Source: Lachnoclostridium sp. UBA1308
GTDB lineage: Bacteria > Bacillota > Clostridia > Lachnospirales > Lachnospiraceae
Length of the DNA: 64,000 nucleotides
Direction: 5' to 3'
Assembly (NCBI GenBank): GCA_002307215.1
Contig: DBTU01000003.1
Coordinates: 1-64,000, forward strand
In this document: piece by piece, positions 18,137 to 26,338 of the stretch
Numbering within the stretch: the stretch's first letter is position 1
Layout of the letters: every line of letters begins with the position of its first letter
The notes under the pieces: model-generated
Told to the model about the DNA's origin: nothing
The model's database searches: none
The model's input: the letters and a program-made list of their open reading frames with translations, nothing else
Made by a program: the position numbers and the translations under genes

Positions 18137-18235
18137 AGAAATCGCTACAGGAGGAACAGCCTGTCATACAACAATGTGTATACTTTCAGGTGTTACGGAT
18201 AGTATATTAGAAAAAATAGGATATGGAGAAAGAAA

Positions 18236-18694
18236 TTGAAGGGAAGAAGAAAAAACCTGACTAGAGCCGGATGGCTTTTGTTTTATTTATATATTATATT
18301 ATTATCTTATTTTTTGTTTTTCAGCGAGAGTTATGGCAGAGAGAATGTAATGAAGGAATATCATTACAATCTACATTTTTTCAAGGAAATAAAACGTTTT
18401 TTTATCTATCGGCAGCAGTTGGGAAATGAAGCCTTCATCGTGAACATTTTTGGAAATGTAGCAGCGTTTGCACCGTTTGGATTTATGCTACCGTTGTTGG
18501 ATAAAAGATATCGTAGACTTTTCTGCTCCGCATTTTTATGCCTTTTGTTCAGCCTATGTGTAGAAACACTACAGCTTTTTCTCAAGGTCGGAGTATTCGA
18601 TGTTGATGATATCATGATGAATACGTTGGGTGGTGTACTGGGGTATCTGTTTTATGTATTAATTAATGTATTCATCGGGAAAAAGAAGTGTTAG
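18236..18694 (+). CDS. VanZ-like family membrane protein
   Basis: 152 residues with four predicted membrane segments. The family signature is clear: NIFGNVAAFAPFGFMLP (residues about 78-94), CVETLQLF and FDVDDIMMNTLGGVLGY. VanZ gives low-level teicoplanin resistance in enterococci, but most family members have unknown roles. Start is TTG, with GGAGA eight bases upstream. It is followed by a small membrane protein 27 bases later. Confidence 0.88.
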   Translation: MKGRRKNLTRAGWLLFYLYIILLSYFLFFSESYGRENVMKEYHYNLHFFKEIKRFFIYRQQLGNEAFIVNIFGNVAAFAPFGFMLPLLDKRYRRLFCSAFLCLLFSLCVETLQLFLKVGVFDVDDIMMNTLGGVLGYLFYVLINVFIGKKKC

Positions 18695-18721
18695 TTAGCA
18701 GAACGAGAGGAGAATCAGAAC

Positions 18722-19045
18722 ATGTTGTTTCGACGAAACAAAGAGATGATACATTTTTCCGTAAGAAGGCATACTGTGATGGGTATTGCCTCATTTGTTA
18801 TCGGCATCGTTGTTATCTTGGGCTTTATTGCTATCAGTGTTATATCAGGACTTAAAGGCGGGAAAGGCGGCTTTATTCTTGGTCTCATTGGTATTCTTTT
18901 GTTAGCACTTTCTGTGACTGGGTTTGTGTTATCCTATAAAGCGTTTAAGAAAAAAGATATTTTTTATCGTTTCCCGGTTATCGGAGCTGTACTTAATGGT
19001 CTTATGACAATATTATTTCTTGTGATTTATCTACTCGGTATATAG
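18722..19045 (+). CDS. Small three-helix membrane protein
   Basis: 107 residues with three hydrophobic segments at about 20-42, 52-72 and 84-106 and a basic N-terminus (LFRRNKE, SVRRH). GAGAGGAG precedes the ATG. No catalytic motif; similar short proteins of unknown function are common in Lachnospiraceae. Its stop codon TAG supplies the first base of repeat copy B, and it probably forms an operon with the VanZ-like gene. Confidence 0.75.
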   Translation: MLFRRNKEMIHFSVRRHTVMGIASFVIGIVVILGFIAISVISGLKGGKGGFILGLIGILLLALSVTGFVLSYKAFKKKDIFYRFPVIGAVLNGLMTILFLVIYLLGI

Positions 19046-19130
19046 TGTAAATTATTGAAAAGCATAATTTGCACATTAAAAGTTTGTGCCTGCGTAATCC
19101 TCGGCCCAAACTAAATCAAAGGTCGACAGG
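19045..19130 (+). repeat. Structured intergenic repeat, copy B
   Basis: Starts with the G of the upstream TAG stop. A hairpin is formed by GTGTAAATTAT (19045-19055) and ATAATTTGCAC (19064-19074) with one wobble. The core is AGTTTG (19081-19086), TGCCTGCGTAATCCTCGGC, then CAAACT (19107-19112), and a less conserved AAAGG tail. The core is identical to copy C over 35 bases. It ends about 40 bases before the HD-domain gene start, in its 5' leader. Confidence 0.8.
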
Positions 19131-19169
19131 GTGGTAACTAAATCACTTGACGGCAGGACGGAGGATGTT

Positions 19170-19757
19170 ATGACACGATTGGAACAGCAAATCAATTTTA
19201 TTTTGGAGGTAGACAAGTTAAAAGGGATTGTGAGACAGAACTATTTGACTGACGGGAGCCGTAAGGAGGATGATGCGGACCATTCCTGGCATCTTGCCTT
19301 GATGTGTGCTTTGTTATCCGAGTATGCCAATGAAAAAATCGATGTTCTTAAGACGATGACTATGGTTTTGATTCATGATATCATTGAAATTGATGCAGGC
19401 GATACCTATGCATATGATACGCAGGCAAATGAGTCAAAGTCTCAGAGAGAATTAGCTGCCGCTGATCGTATCTTTTTACTGCTGCCGCAGGATCAGGCGG
19501 AAGAGATGCGAAAGCTTTGGGATGAATTCGAGGAGGGTGTTACTGCGGAAGCTAAATTTGCAGCGACTCTTGACCGACTTCAACCTTTCCTTTTGAATGC
19601 GGCAAGCGGAGGAAAATCCTGGAGAGAACATGGAGTGACCTTTTCGCAGGTAATGAAGCGCAATGAGGTTACGCCGTATGGTTCGGAAACACTCTGGCAA
19701 TACCAGTATGCTTCTATGAAGAAACAGGCGGAGATAGGCAATCTGATTGATGAATAG
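19170..19757 (+). CDS. HD-domain hydrolase (YfbR/HDDC2-like)
   Basis: 195-residue metal-dependent phosphohydrolase. The HD signature is split as expected: DADHSWHLALM, then LIHDIIEIDAGD with the HD pair, and a later conserved Asp in LDRLQPFLLN. Proteins of this type are 5'-deoxynucleotidases. The ATG at 19170 was chosen because GGACGGAGG lies just before it; the frame extends to a GTG at 19131 with no such site. Repeat copy B occupies its upstream leader. Confidence 0.88.
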   Translation: MTRLEQQINFILEVDKLKGIVRQNYLTDGSRKEDDADHSWHLALMCALLSEYANEKIDVLKTMTMVLIHDIIEIDAGDTYAYDTQANESKSQRELAAADRIFLLLPQDQAEEMRKLWDEFEEGVTAEAKFAATLDRLQPFLLNAASGGKSWREHGVTFSQVMKRNEVTPYGSETLWQYQYASMKKQAEIGNLIDE

Positions 19758-19801
19758 TAACATAAATTAGCTTTTCCATCTTATCTAAGAGGAAGGATTT
19801 T

Positions 19802-21877
19802 ATGAAATATAATATTTTATTTAGAGAAGATAATGATACGATAAAGGAAAGATATGAGCTTGCAATGGAGCGCATTACGCTTATGGAAGAAGAAAAAGCC
19901 GTAGGAGAGCGCTTTGTTCCGTATTTTCATAAAGCTGCAGCGTTTGTTATTCTGATTAAAAGTGTCGTAGAACTTGTGGAGCAAGATCGTCTCTCCGGCT
20001 TATCCATCGAGGAGCATCAGGCTCTGAACAGAAAGCTTTATACAGATATTACAGGGGATAATTACAAAGTAAGCTATACGAATCCCGGGTATGCTTGCGA
20101 TCAATTTGGAGAAAAATACGGGAAGCTGCTTGCATTTGTCGCAGCAGAGCTTCGAAACATTATTGTATACGCTTTTGAAGACAGACGGTATGAACTTACA
20201 ATTTATCTTGAGTTGATCATTGAAATCTATAATCTCTTGGAAGAGGAAGACGACTTTACATATAAGGATATAAGACGCACAGTATATGACTTCATGAGTG
20301 ATTACTGTGATATTTTCATGGGTGCCTATATTAGGGAGCTGATTGACACTGATTTATCCTTCGCAAAGGATATCATTATGGAATCGGATCTGACCGATCT
20401 GAGATATCTTTATCTCTTCGGGGAGCATATTACGGAGAATGAGCTTAAGACGGCAACATTTCTAAATACTTTACCTAAGGAGCAATGGAAAGCGATGGCT
20501 GATACCTATACCGAAGGATATCGCCGGGGATTCTTAGCAAACGGACTAGAGCTAAATAAGAAAAAAACAGTAAATATAAGATATCAACTCGGATTTGAGA
20601 GGATGGTATCTTATGCAATTCGTAACTTTCAACAGATGGGGCTGACACCGGTAATCTACAGGGCGAACAACCAGGCTATGATCAAGCGTCAGCATCTGAA
20701 GATTGGTTATCATGCAATAAGCCCAAACCGCCAGTATGATTATGATCACCGTTTTGATATCGGATTTTTCCTGGATAAAGCATTTATGGAAAGAAAGCTT
20801 CAGTGTGCCCGCAGTACACTTGAGAAGCTAAAAGAAAAGGCCGGTCTGTACGCCGGGCCTGCTGTAATTGAAGTATTCGGTGAGAAGCTTTTTACCCCCG
20901 AGGATAAGTCGCAGGCAATGAAACTTGATAAACACCAGCAAAAACTGTATGTGGATTATTACAGGGAAGATAGTATGATGAAGCTGAAATATATGAAGCT
21001 TCAGGAAACCTCCTTTACAATTATATCTTATCCGGTACCGGAAATCGGTAAGAATTTTTATGAAATATTTAATGAGACGGTTAAGGTTAATACACTGGAT
21101 AATGCCTTGTATCAGAATATCCAGAAGATTATTATTGATGCTTTGGATCAGGGTGACAGTATCAAAATTCTGGGTGCGGGCAAAAACCATACGGATATGA
21201 CGGTCAAGTTGCATCCCCTTACTGATGCGGAGAAAGAGACGAATTTTGAAAATTGTGTTGCCGATGTCAACATTCCGGTTGGTGAAGTATTTACCTCTCC
21301 GGTACTCAAAGGCACGAAAGGCATTCTGCATGTTCCAAAAATATACTTAAATGACTTGGAATACAAGGATTTAGAGCTTGTTTTTGAAGATGGCAGGATT
21401 GTATCCTATGGCTGTGCAAATTTCACAGGGGAAGAGCGTAATAAAAGCTATCTAAAGGAGAGCCTGTTGTTTCAACAAGAAACTCTGCCACTCGGAGAAT
21501 TTGCGATCGGAACGAATACGACTGCTTATATGATGGCTAAGAAATATGACATAGCACCACAGCTTCCCATTCTGATTGCCGAAAAAACCGGACCTCATTT
21601 TGCCATCGGTGATACCTGCTACAGGATGAGTGAGGATACAAGGGTATTTAATCCCGATGGAAAGGAAATCATCGCAAGGGATAATGATATCTCGATATTA
21701 AGAAAAACAGAGCCGGAGAAGGCTTATTTTAACTGTCATACGGATATTACGCTGCCCTATGATGAGATAAAGGAGATTACAGTGGTCAGATCGGATGGAA
21801 CCTTCCTGCCAATCATTTGTGAGGCCGGATTTGTCCTGGAGGGTACACAATTATTGAATGAAGCATTTGATCGGTAA
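19802..21877 (+). CDS. M29 family aminopeptidase with long N-terminal extension
   Basis: 691 residues, against about 410 for ordinary M29 aminopeptidases. The C-terminal half (about 300-691) has the family metal-site motifs: ADVNIPVGEVFTSP, LGEFAIGTNTTAY, EKTGPHFAIGDTC and CHTDITLPYDEI, supplying the Glu, His and Asp ligands for two cobalt or zinc ions. The first ~290 residues are largely helical with no motif I recognise. No signal peptide, so a cytoplasmic peptidase that trims N-terminal residues. AAGAGGAAGG precedes the ATG. The ABC ATPase starts 17 bases after its stop. Confidence 0.88.
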   Translation: MKYNILFREDNDTIKERYELAMERITLMEEEKAVGERFVPYFHKAAAFVILIKSVVELVEQDRLSGLSIEEHQALNRKLYTDITGDNYKVSYTNPGYACDQFGEKYGKLLAFVAAELRNIIVYAFEDRRYELTIYLELIIEIYNLLEEEDDFTYKDIRRTVYDFMSDYCDIFMGAYIRELIDTDLSFAKDIIMESDLTDLRYLYLFGEHITENELKTATFLNTLPKEQWKAMADTYTEGYRRGFLANGLELNKKKTVNIRYQLGFERMVSYAIRNFQQMGLTPVIYRANNQAMIKRQHLKIGYHAISPNRQYDYDHRFDIGFFLDKAFMERKLQCARSTLEKLKEKAGLYAGPAVIEVFGEKLFTPEDKSQAMKLDKHQQKLYVDYYREDSMMKLKYMKLQETSFTIISYPVPEIGKNFYEIFNETVKVNTLDNALYQNIQKIIIDALDQGDSIKILGAGKNHTDMTVKLHPLTDAEKETNFENCVADVNIPVGEVFTSPVLKGTKGILHVPKIYLNDLEYKDLELVFEDGRIVSYGCANFTGEERNKSYLKESLLFQQETLPLGEFAIGTNTTAYMMAKKYDIAPQLPILIAEKTGPHFAIGDTCYRMSEDTRVFNPDGKEIIARDNDISILRKTEPEKAYFNCHTDITLPYDEIKEITVVRSDGTFLPIICEAGFVLEGTQLLNEAFDR

Positions 21878-21893
21878 GAAAGGGATGGGGACC

Positions 21894-22601
21894 ATGTTAA
21901 AGATTATTAATTTTTCGAAAAGCTACAAGAATGATAAAAAAGCTGTCGATCAGCTGAATTTAGAGGTAGAAAGTGGAGATATCTTTGGATTTATCGGTCA
22001 CAACGGAGCCGGCAAAACCACTACGATTCGTGCTATTGTGGGCGTGCTCGATTTTGAAGAGGGGGATATCTTGGTGGATGGAATCTCAATTAAGAAGGAA
22101 CCGGTTGTCTGTAAGCAGAAGATGGCCTATATCCCGGACAATCCGGATCTATATGAGCATTTGACCGGGATTGCATACCTTAATTTTGTTGGTGATATCT
22201 ATCAGGTCAGTAAGACGGAAAGGGAAGTTCTGATTAAGCAGTATGCAGATGCCTTTGAGATAACGACAAATCTCGGAGATTCTATTTCTTCTTATTCCCA
22301 TGGTATGAAGCAGAAGCTGGCTTTGATAGCAGCGCTTATTCATAAGCCGAGGTTATTGGTGCTTGACGAGCCCTTTGTCGGACTGGATCCGAAGGCGGCA
22401 CATACCTTAAAGACTATCATGGCGGATATATGCAGGAAGGGCGGAGCTATATTCTTCTCCACCCATGTACTTGAAGTGGCAGAAAAGCTATGCAATAAGA
22501 TAGCCATTATTAAAGGCGGAAGACTGGTCTCCTGCGGAACCACGCAAGAGGTTAAGGGTAACAACAGTCTTGAGGATGTGTTTATGGAATTAACAGAGTA
22601 G
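21894..22601 (+). CDS. ABC transporter ATP-binding protein
   Basis: 235-residue ABC-2 type ATPase. Walker A is GHNGAGKTT, the signature is a variant YSHGMKQKLA, Walker B is LLVLDEPFVGLD and the switch histidine is in STHVLEVA. Start at 21894 (MLKIINFSKSY) gives the normal family N-terminus; an in-frame ATG 12 codons upstream overlaps the M29 gene. Its permease follows at 22855, but two repeat copies (C and D) separate them. The stop TAG shares its G with copy C. Confidence 0.93.
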   Translation: MLKIINFSKSYKNDKKAVDQLNLEVESGDIFGFIGHNGAGKTTTIRAIVGVLDFEEGDILVDGISIKKEPVVCKQKMAYIPDNPDLYEHLTGIAYLNFVGDIYQVSKTEREVLIKQYADAFEITTNLGDSISSYSHGMKQKLALIAALIHKPRLLVLDEPFVGLDPKAAHTLKTIMADICRKGGAIFFSTHVLEVAEKLCNKIAIIKGGRLVSCGTTQEVKGNNSLEDVFMELTE

Positions 22602-22690
22602 TGTGAATTATTGAGAAGCATAATTCACACTTGGAAGTTTGTGCCTGCGTAATCCTCGGCCCAAACTAATTTAAAGGGTAGGTATGTTAG
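22601..22690 (+). repeat. Structured intergenic repeat, copy C
   Basis: Begins with the G of the ATPase TAG stop, exactly as copy B does. GTGTGAATTAT (22601-22611) pairs perfectly with ATAATTCACAC (22619-22629). The core follows: AGTTTG (22636-22641), TGCCTGCGTAATCCTCGGC, CAAACT (22662-22667), then TTTAAAGGGTAGGTATG. AGGTA can pair with TGCCT. Confidence 0.85.
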
Positions 22691-22692
22691 GT

Positions 22693-22833
22693 TAGTGTGA
22701 ATAAAGAATTTTGAAAAGACCAAAATTCTCGAGAAGAATAAGAAGCCCGCACAGTGGTGCTCCCTCCTTATTCTTCCGGGTTGTGTGCCTGCGTAATCCT
22801 CGGCGCAAACTAATTCAAAGGGTAGGTATGTTA
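22693..22833 (+). repeat. Structured intergenic repeat, copy D (expanded)
   Basis: Directly follows copy C and starts with the same TAGTGTGAAT. The simple hairpin is replaced by two: AGAATTTTG (22705-22713) with CAAAATTCT (22721-22729), and GAAGAATAAG (22733-22742) with CTTATTCTTC (22767-22776) enclosing a small GCAC/GTGC hairpin. The core (22784-22833) matches copy C except for a few bases. It ends just before the permease ribosome binding site. Confidence 0.82.
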
Positions 22834-22854
22834 GAGACAGGATGGAGGTTTACG

Positions 22855-24426
22855 ATGAAAATAATTTTTCGATTAGTCAGTGTACAGCTTTGGGCAGTGC
22901 TTGGCGACATGCTTTCTGTCGGTAAGAACCGCAAGAAGAAGCCGAAGGTGCTTTATGCGGGGATTTTAGCATTTATCCTTTTGATGAGTTGTTTATCCTT
23001 CTTTTATAATATGATGATTGGACTGGGGCTCAGGATGTATCAAAGCCTTGATCTCCTTCCGGCAATGATTATGTCTGTTACCTGTCTGGTGATTATACTG
23101 ACAACCGTATTAAAGGTGAAGGGTACGATTTTTGGATTCCGTGACTATGATATGGTGATGTCGCTTCCGGTCAGTACAGGTGTCATTGTGGCAAGCAGGC
23201 TGATTATATTATATGCCCTTAATTTTATGTTTGTCATCATCATGATAGTTCCGATGATGATTGCTTATGGAATACTCGCAGGACCGGGTGTAGGATTCTT
23301 TGTCACCGGAATTATCACCTTGTTCACCATACCATTTGTTCCTATCGTCATTGCCTCCATCCTTGGGACATTGATTGCTTATGTAGCATCAAAATTCAGG
23401 TACAGTAATATTCTTAGCATTATCCTTTCCCTTGGATTTCTAGCGGTATTTGTAGGTGCTTCCTTTGGTATGAAGAATAATGGAAAGGAACTCGTGAATT
23501 TGGGCAGTGCCCTGACGAAGCAGGTGAATTCCATCTATCCTTTGGCCGGAATGTATACCAATGCCGTGATTCATGGCAAAATGCTCGATTTCTTTTTCTT
23601 TCTTGGGATATCGATTTTGGCCTTCTTCCTCTATACTGTAATTGTAAGACGCATTTTTAAGAAGATGAATACCGTGATGATGACCGGTAGCTATCATGCA
23701 AATTATAAGCTGGGACAGCTTAAGGCATCTTCTCCGTTCAAGGCTTTATATTTTAAAGAATTAAAACGTTACTTTTCTTCCACACTATATGTACTTAACA
23801 CCGGGTTTGGAATTGTGTTTCTTACGATAGGAGCAGTTGCTTTAATATTTGTGGATCTAAATAAAATCGTCGATAATGCACAGGCACTTAATATGTTAAT
23901 TGATAACCTTTCACTATATATATCCTTCTGTGTTGTTATGACCTGTACCACAATGGCCTCCATTTCCCTGGAAGGAAAAAACATGTGGATACTTAAATCA
24001 ATGCCGGTTACTCCAAAAACAGTATATCAGGCTAAGATTGCAATGAATCTGACCATTATTTCGCCGGCACTTCTGGATACGATTATCATAGGAATTATCA
24101 TGAAGATAGGGATTTCGCGCATGATCTGTATCCTTCTGATTCTGATAGCCTGCGCTATATTTATCGCCTGCTTTGGATTGTTAATTAATCTGCTCCTGCC
24201 GAATCTGAACTGGACCTCTGAGGTAGTGGTTGTGAAACAGAGTGCGGCTACTATGGTAACTATATTTTCAGCAATGGCATACGTCGCCATACAGTTCGCA
24301 TTCTTGGCGTTAATTCCATTTAAAACGGGAGCCTATTTGAGCTATTTTTGTCTGACGATATTGGTTGATATTGCTCTTTATGCAACCCTCATGACTTATG
24401 GTAGAAAGCGCTATTATGCTTTATGA
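22855..24426 (+). CDS. ABC-2 type exporter permease
   Basis: 523-residue integral membrane protein with about 12 hydrophobic segments in two halves (residues about 35-300 and 340-520). It has no ATP-binding motif and pairs with the ATPase at 21894. The start at 22855 is supported by GGATGGAGG just upstream; the same frame is open back to 22711, but that part lies inside repeat copy D and is not plausible protein. Substrate unknown. Confidence 0.88.
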   Translation: MKIIFRLVSVQLWAVLGDMLSVGKNRKKKPKVLYAGILAFILLMSCLSFFYNMMIGLGLRMYQSLDLLPAMIMSVTCLVIILTTVLKVKGTIFGFRDYDMVMSLPVSTGVIVASRLIILYALNFMFVIIMIVPMMIAYGILAGPGVGFFVTGIITLFTIPFVPIVIASILGTLIAYVASKFRYSNILSIILSLGFLAVFVGASFGMKNNGKELVNLGSALTKQVNSIYPLAGMYTNAVIHGKMLDFFFFLGISILAFFLYTVIVRRIFKKMNTVMMTGSYHANYKLGQLKASSPFKALYFKELKRYFSSTLYVLNTGFGIVFLTIGAVALIFVDLNKIVDNAQALNMLIDNLSLYISFCVVMTCTTMASISLEGKNMWILKSMPVTPKTVYQAKIAMNLTIISPALLDTIIIGIIMKIGISRMICILLILIACAIFIACFGLLINLLLPNLNWTSEVVVVKQSAATMVTIFSAMAYVAIQFAFLALIPFKTGAYLSYFCLTILVDIALYATLMTYGRKRYYAL

Positions 24427-24681
24427 TGAATCAAACCATCAATAAATTAGTTACAGTTAAGCCTATCGGCTGAACGGTAACATAAATTATACTAATATAT
24501 AACCTGTTTTATATTAGACACACTAATGGGTTATATAAGAAATTATTCGTCAAAAATTAACGACAAACCTTATGTTATATGCTAAAATGTGAGCATAATA
24601 CAAGATGAAACGGTTGATCGTATCACTTGACAAGATATTCATACAGCAGAAGCTGTCATACTCAATTGGGAGGTATTTTGA
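24427..24681. other. Intergenic region before purM with imperfect hairpin
   Basis: GTTACAGTTAAGCC (24450-24463) and GGCTGAACGGTAAC (24468-24481) form a 14-bp stem with two A-G mismatches and a TATC loop, without a T-run. It may end the permease transcript or protect its 3' end. No purine riboswitch or clean promoter was recognised before purM. Confidence 0.45.
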
Positions 24682-25707
24682 ATGGACTATAAGAAGGCAG
24701 GAGTAGATATTGAAGCCGGTTATAAAGCGGTAGACCTTATGAAGGAGCATATTAAGGGTACGATGCGGAGTGAGGTATTAACTAATATCGGCGGATTTTC
24801 AGGAGCATTTTCTTTAGCTGGTTTTAAGAATATGGAACAGCCCACCTTGGTATCCGGCACGGACGGAGTTGGAACGAAGCTTAAGATTGCATTTCTTTTA
24901 GATAAGCATGATACGATCGGTATTGACTGTGTGGCTATGTGTGTCAATGATATTGCATGTGCCGGCGGAGAGCCTTTGTTTTTCCTGGATTATATTGCTT
25001 GTGGCAAGAATGAACCGGAAAAGATTGCAACAATTGTTAAGGGTGTAGCAGAGGGTTGTAAACAGTCCGGTGCCGCTTTGATCGGTGGAGAGACGGCCGA
25101 GATGCCGGGCTTTTATCCGATTGATGAATATGATCTGGCCGGTTTCGCTGTCGGTATAGTAGATCAAAAGCAGCTGATTACGGGAGCGAACCTGAAAGCA
25201 GGAGATACCCTGATAGGTATTGCATCCTCCGGTGTACACAGTAACGGATACTCACTGGTACGTAATGTGTTCCGTATGCAGAGAGAAACGCTGGAGACCT
25301 ATTATGAAAGCTTAGGTACAACACTGGGTGAAACATTGCTTACACCAACTAAGATTTACGTGAGAACGCTACAAGGCTTGAAGAAGGAAAATATAACGGT
25401 AAAAGCCTGCAGCCATATTACAGGCGGTGGTTTTTATGAAAATATTCCAAGAATGCTTCCGGAAGGAATTCATGCCAGAATAATAAAAGACAGCTACGAA
25501 ATTCCGCCGATTTTCGGAATGCTGCAAAAGGATGGAGATATCGATGAACAGATTATGTACAATACCTATAACATGGGTCTTGGTATGATAATCGGCGTTG
25601 ATTCAAAAGATGCGGACAAAGCCTTAAAGTTGATCGCAGAAGCCGGAGAGAAAGCGTATATCGTTGGTGAAGCGGTAAGCGGAGATAAGGGAGTAAGCTT
25701 ATGCTAA
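24682..25707 (+). CDS. purM: Phosphoribosylformylglycinamidine cyclo-ligase
   Basis: AIR synthetase, fifth step of purine synthesis: ATP-dependent ring closure of FGAM to AIR. 341 residues, normal length. Motifs include [12 protein letters not shown] at the N-terminus, [36 protein letters not shown] and [19 protein letters not shown] precedes the ATG. Overlaps purN by seven bases, giving a purM-purN-purD operon. Confidence 0.97.
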   Translation: MDYKKAGVDIEAGYKAVDLMKEHIKGTMRSEVLTNIGGFSGAFSLAGFKNMEQPTLVSGTDGVGTKLKIAFLLDKHDTIGIDCVAMCVNDIACAGGEPLFFLDYIACGKNEPEKIATIVKGVAEGCKQSGAALIGGETAEMPGFYPIDEYDLAGFAVGIVDQKQLITGANLKAGDTLIGIASSGVHSNGYSLVRNVFRMQRETLETYYESLGTTLGETLLTPTKIYVRTLQGLKKENITVKACSHITGGGFYENIPRMLPEGIHARIIKDSYEIPPIFGMLQKDGDIDEQIMYNTYNMGLGMIIGVDSKDADKALKLIAEAGEKAYIVGEAVSGDKGVSLC

Positions 25708-26327
25708 AGCTGGCTGTCATGGTATCGGGAGGCGGAACGAATTTACAAGCCTTGATTGATCGGATAGAACAGAATAAGCTGCCCGGAGTCAGTATTGAGG
25801 TTGTCATCAGTAATAATAAGAGTGCCTTTGCCCTGGAACGGGCAAAAAAGCATGGTATCGCCGCAATGAGCTTATCCAGGAAGGATTTTGATAATTTTAA
25901 CTTGTTTTCAGAGTCTCTTCTTCATCTGATTGATAGTTATCAGGTGGATTTAATCGTACTTGCAGGATGTCTGATGATCATTCCGAATAATGTTGTAGGT
26001 AGTTACAGAAACCGTATTATTAACATACATCCGGCCCTAATTCCATCTTTTTGCGGAGATGGCTTTTATGGACTGAAGGTACATGAGGCTGTACTTGCTC
26101 GTGGGGTGAAGGTGACCGGAGCAACGGTTCATTTTGTAGATGAGGGAACAGATACAGGCCCGATTATTCTTCAAAAAGCAGTTATGGTGGAAGAAGGCGA
26201 CACAGCCGAACTTCTGCAAAGAAGAGTTATGGAGCAGGCGGAATGGGAGATACTTCCGGAGGCTGTGCGGTTAATTGCAGAAGGTAAGATAGAGATTGTC
26301 GATAATCATGTCAAAATTGTAAAATAA
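25701..26327 (+). CDS. purN: Phosphoribosylglycinamide formyltransferase
   Basis: GAR transformylase, third step of purine synthesis, using 10-formyltetrahydrofolate. 208 residues. The N-terminal [15 protein letters not shown] binds GAR phosphate. The catalytic Asn-His-Asp set appears in [10 protein letters not shown], followed by [21 protein letters not shown]. The start overlaps the purM stop and lies in its last codons, so translation is probably coupled. Confidence 0.96.
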   Translation: MLKLAVMVSGGGTNLQALIDRIEQNKLPGVSIEVVISNNKSAFALERAKKHGIAAMSLSRKDFDNFNLFSESLLHLIDSYQVDLIVLAGCLMIIPNNVVGSYRNRIINIHPALIPSFCGDGFYGLKVHEAVLARGVKVTGATVHFVDEGTDTGPIILQKAVMVEEGDTAELLQRRVMEQAEWEILPEAVRLIAEGKIEIVDNHVKIVK

Positions 26328-26338
26328 TGGAGGTCAAC

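Larger units (their letters stand above)
17595..18235. other. Divergent intergenic region with repeat copy A
   Basis: 641 bases without a gene. It holds repeat copy A (17925-17978) and a 15-bp hairpin, TTCGTTAATTTGCAC (18005-18019) with GTGCAAATTGACGAA (18036-18050). A weak AACCA/TGGTT terminator-like hairpin with five T follows at 18049-18072. A second possible promoter, TTGACA (18071) with TATATC after 18 bases, lies just after it. Confidence 0.6.

Noticed and set aside
17925..22833. Integron-like attC array (genes between same-orientation repeats)
   Set aside because: The genes between copies include a normal ABC ATPase-permease pair and lack cassette-like boundaries; no integrase is present. 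A dispersed palindromic or RNA element fits better.
22711..22854. Open extension of the ABC permease frame upstream of 22855
   Set aside because: It is the translation of repeat copy D; the ribosome binding site and normal N-terminus are at 22855.
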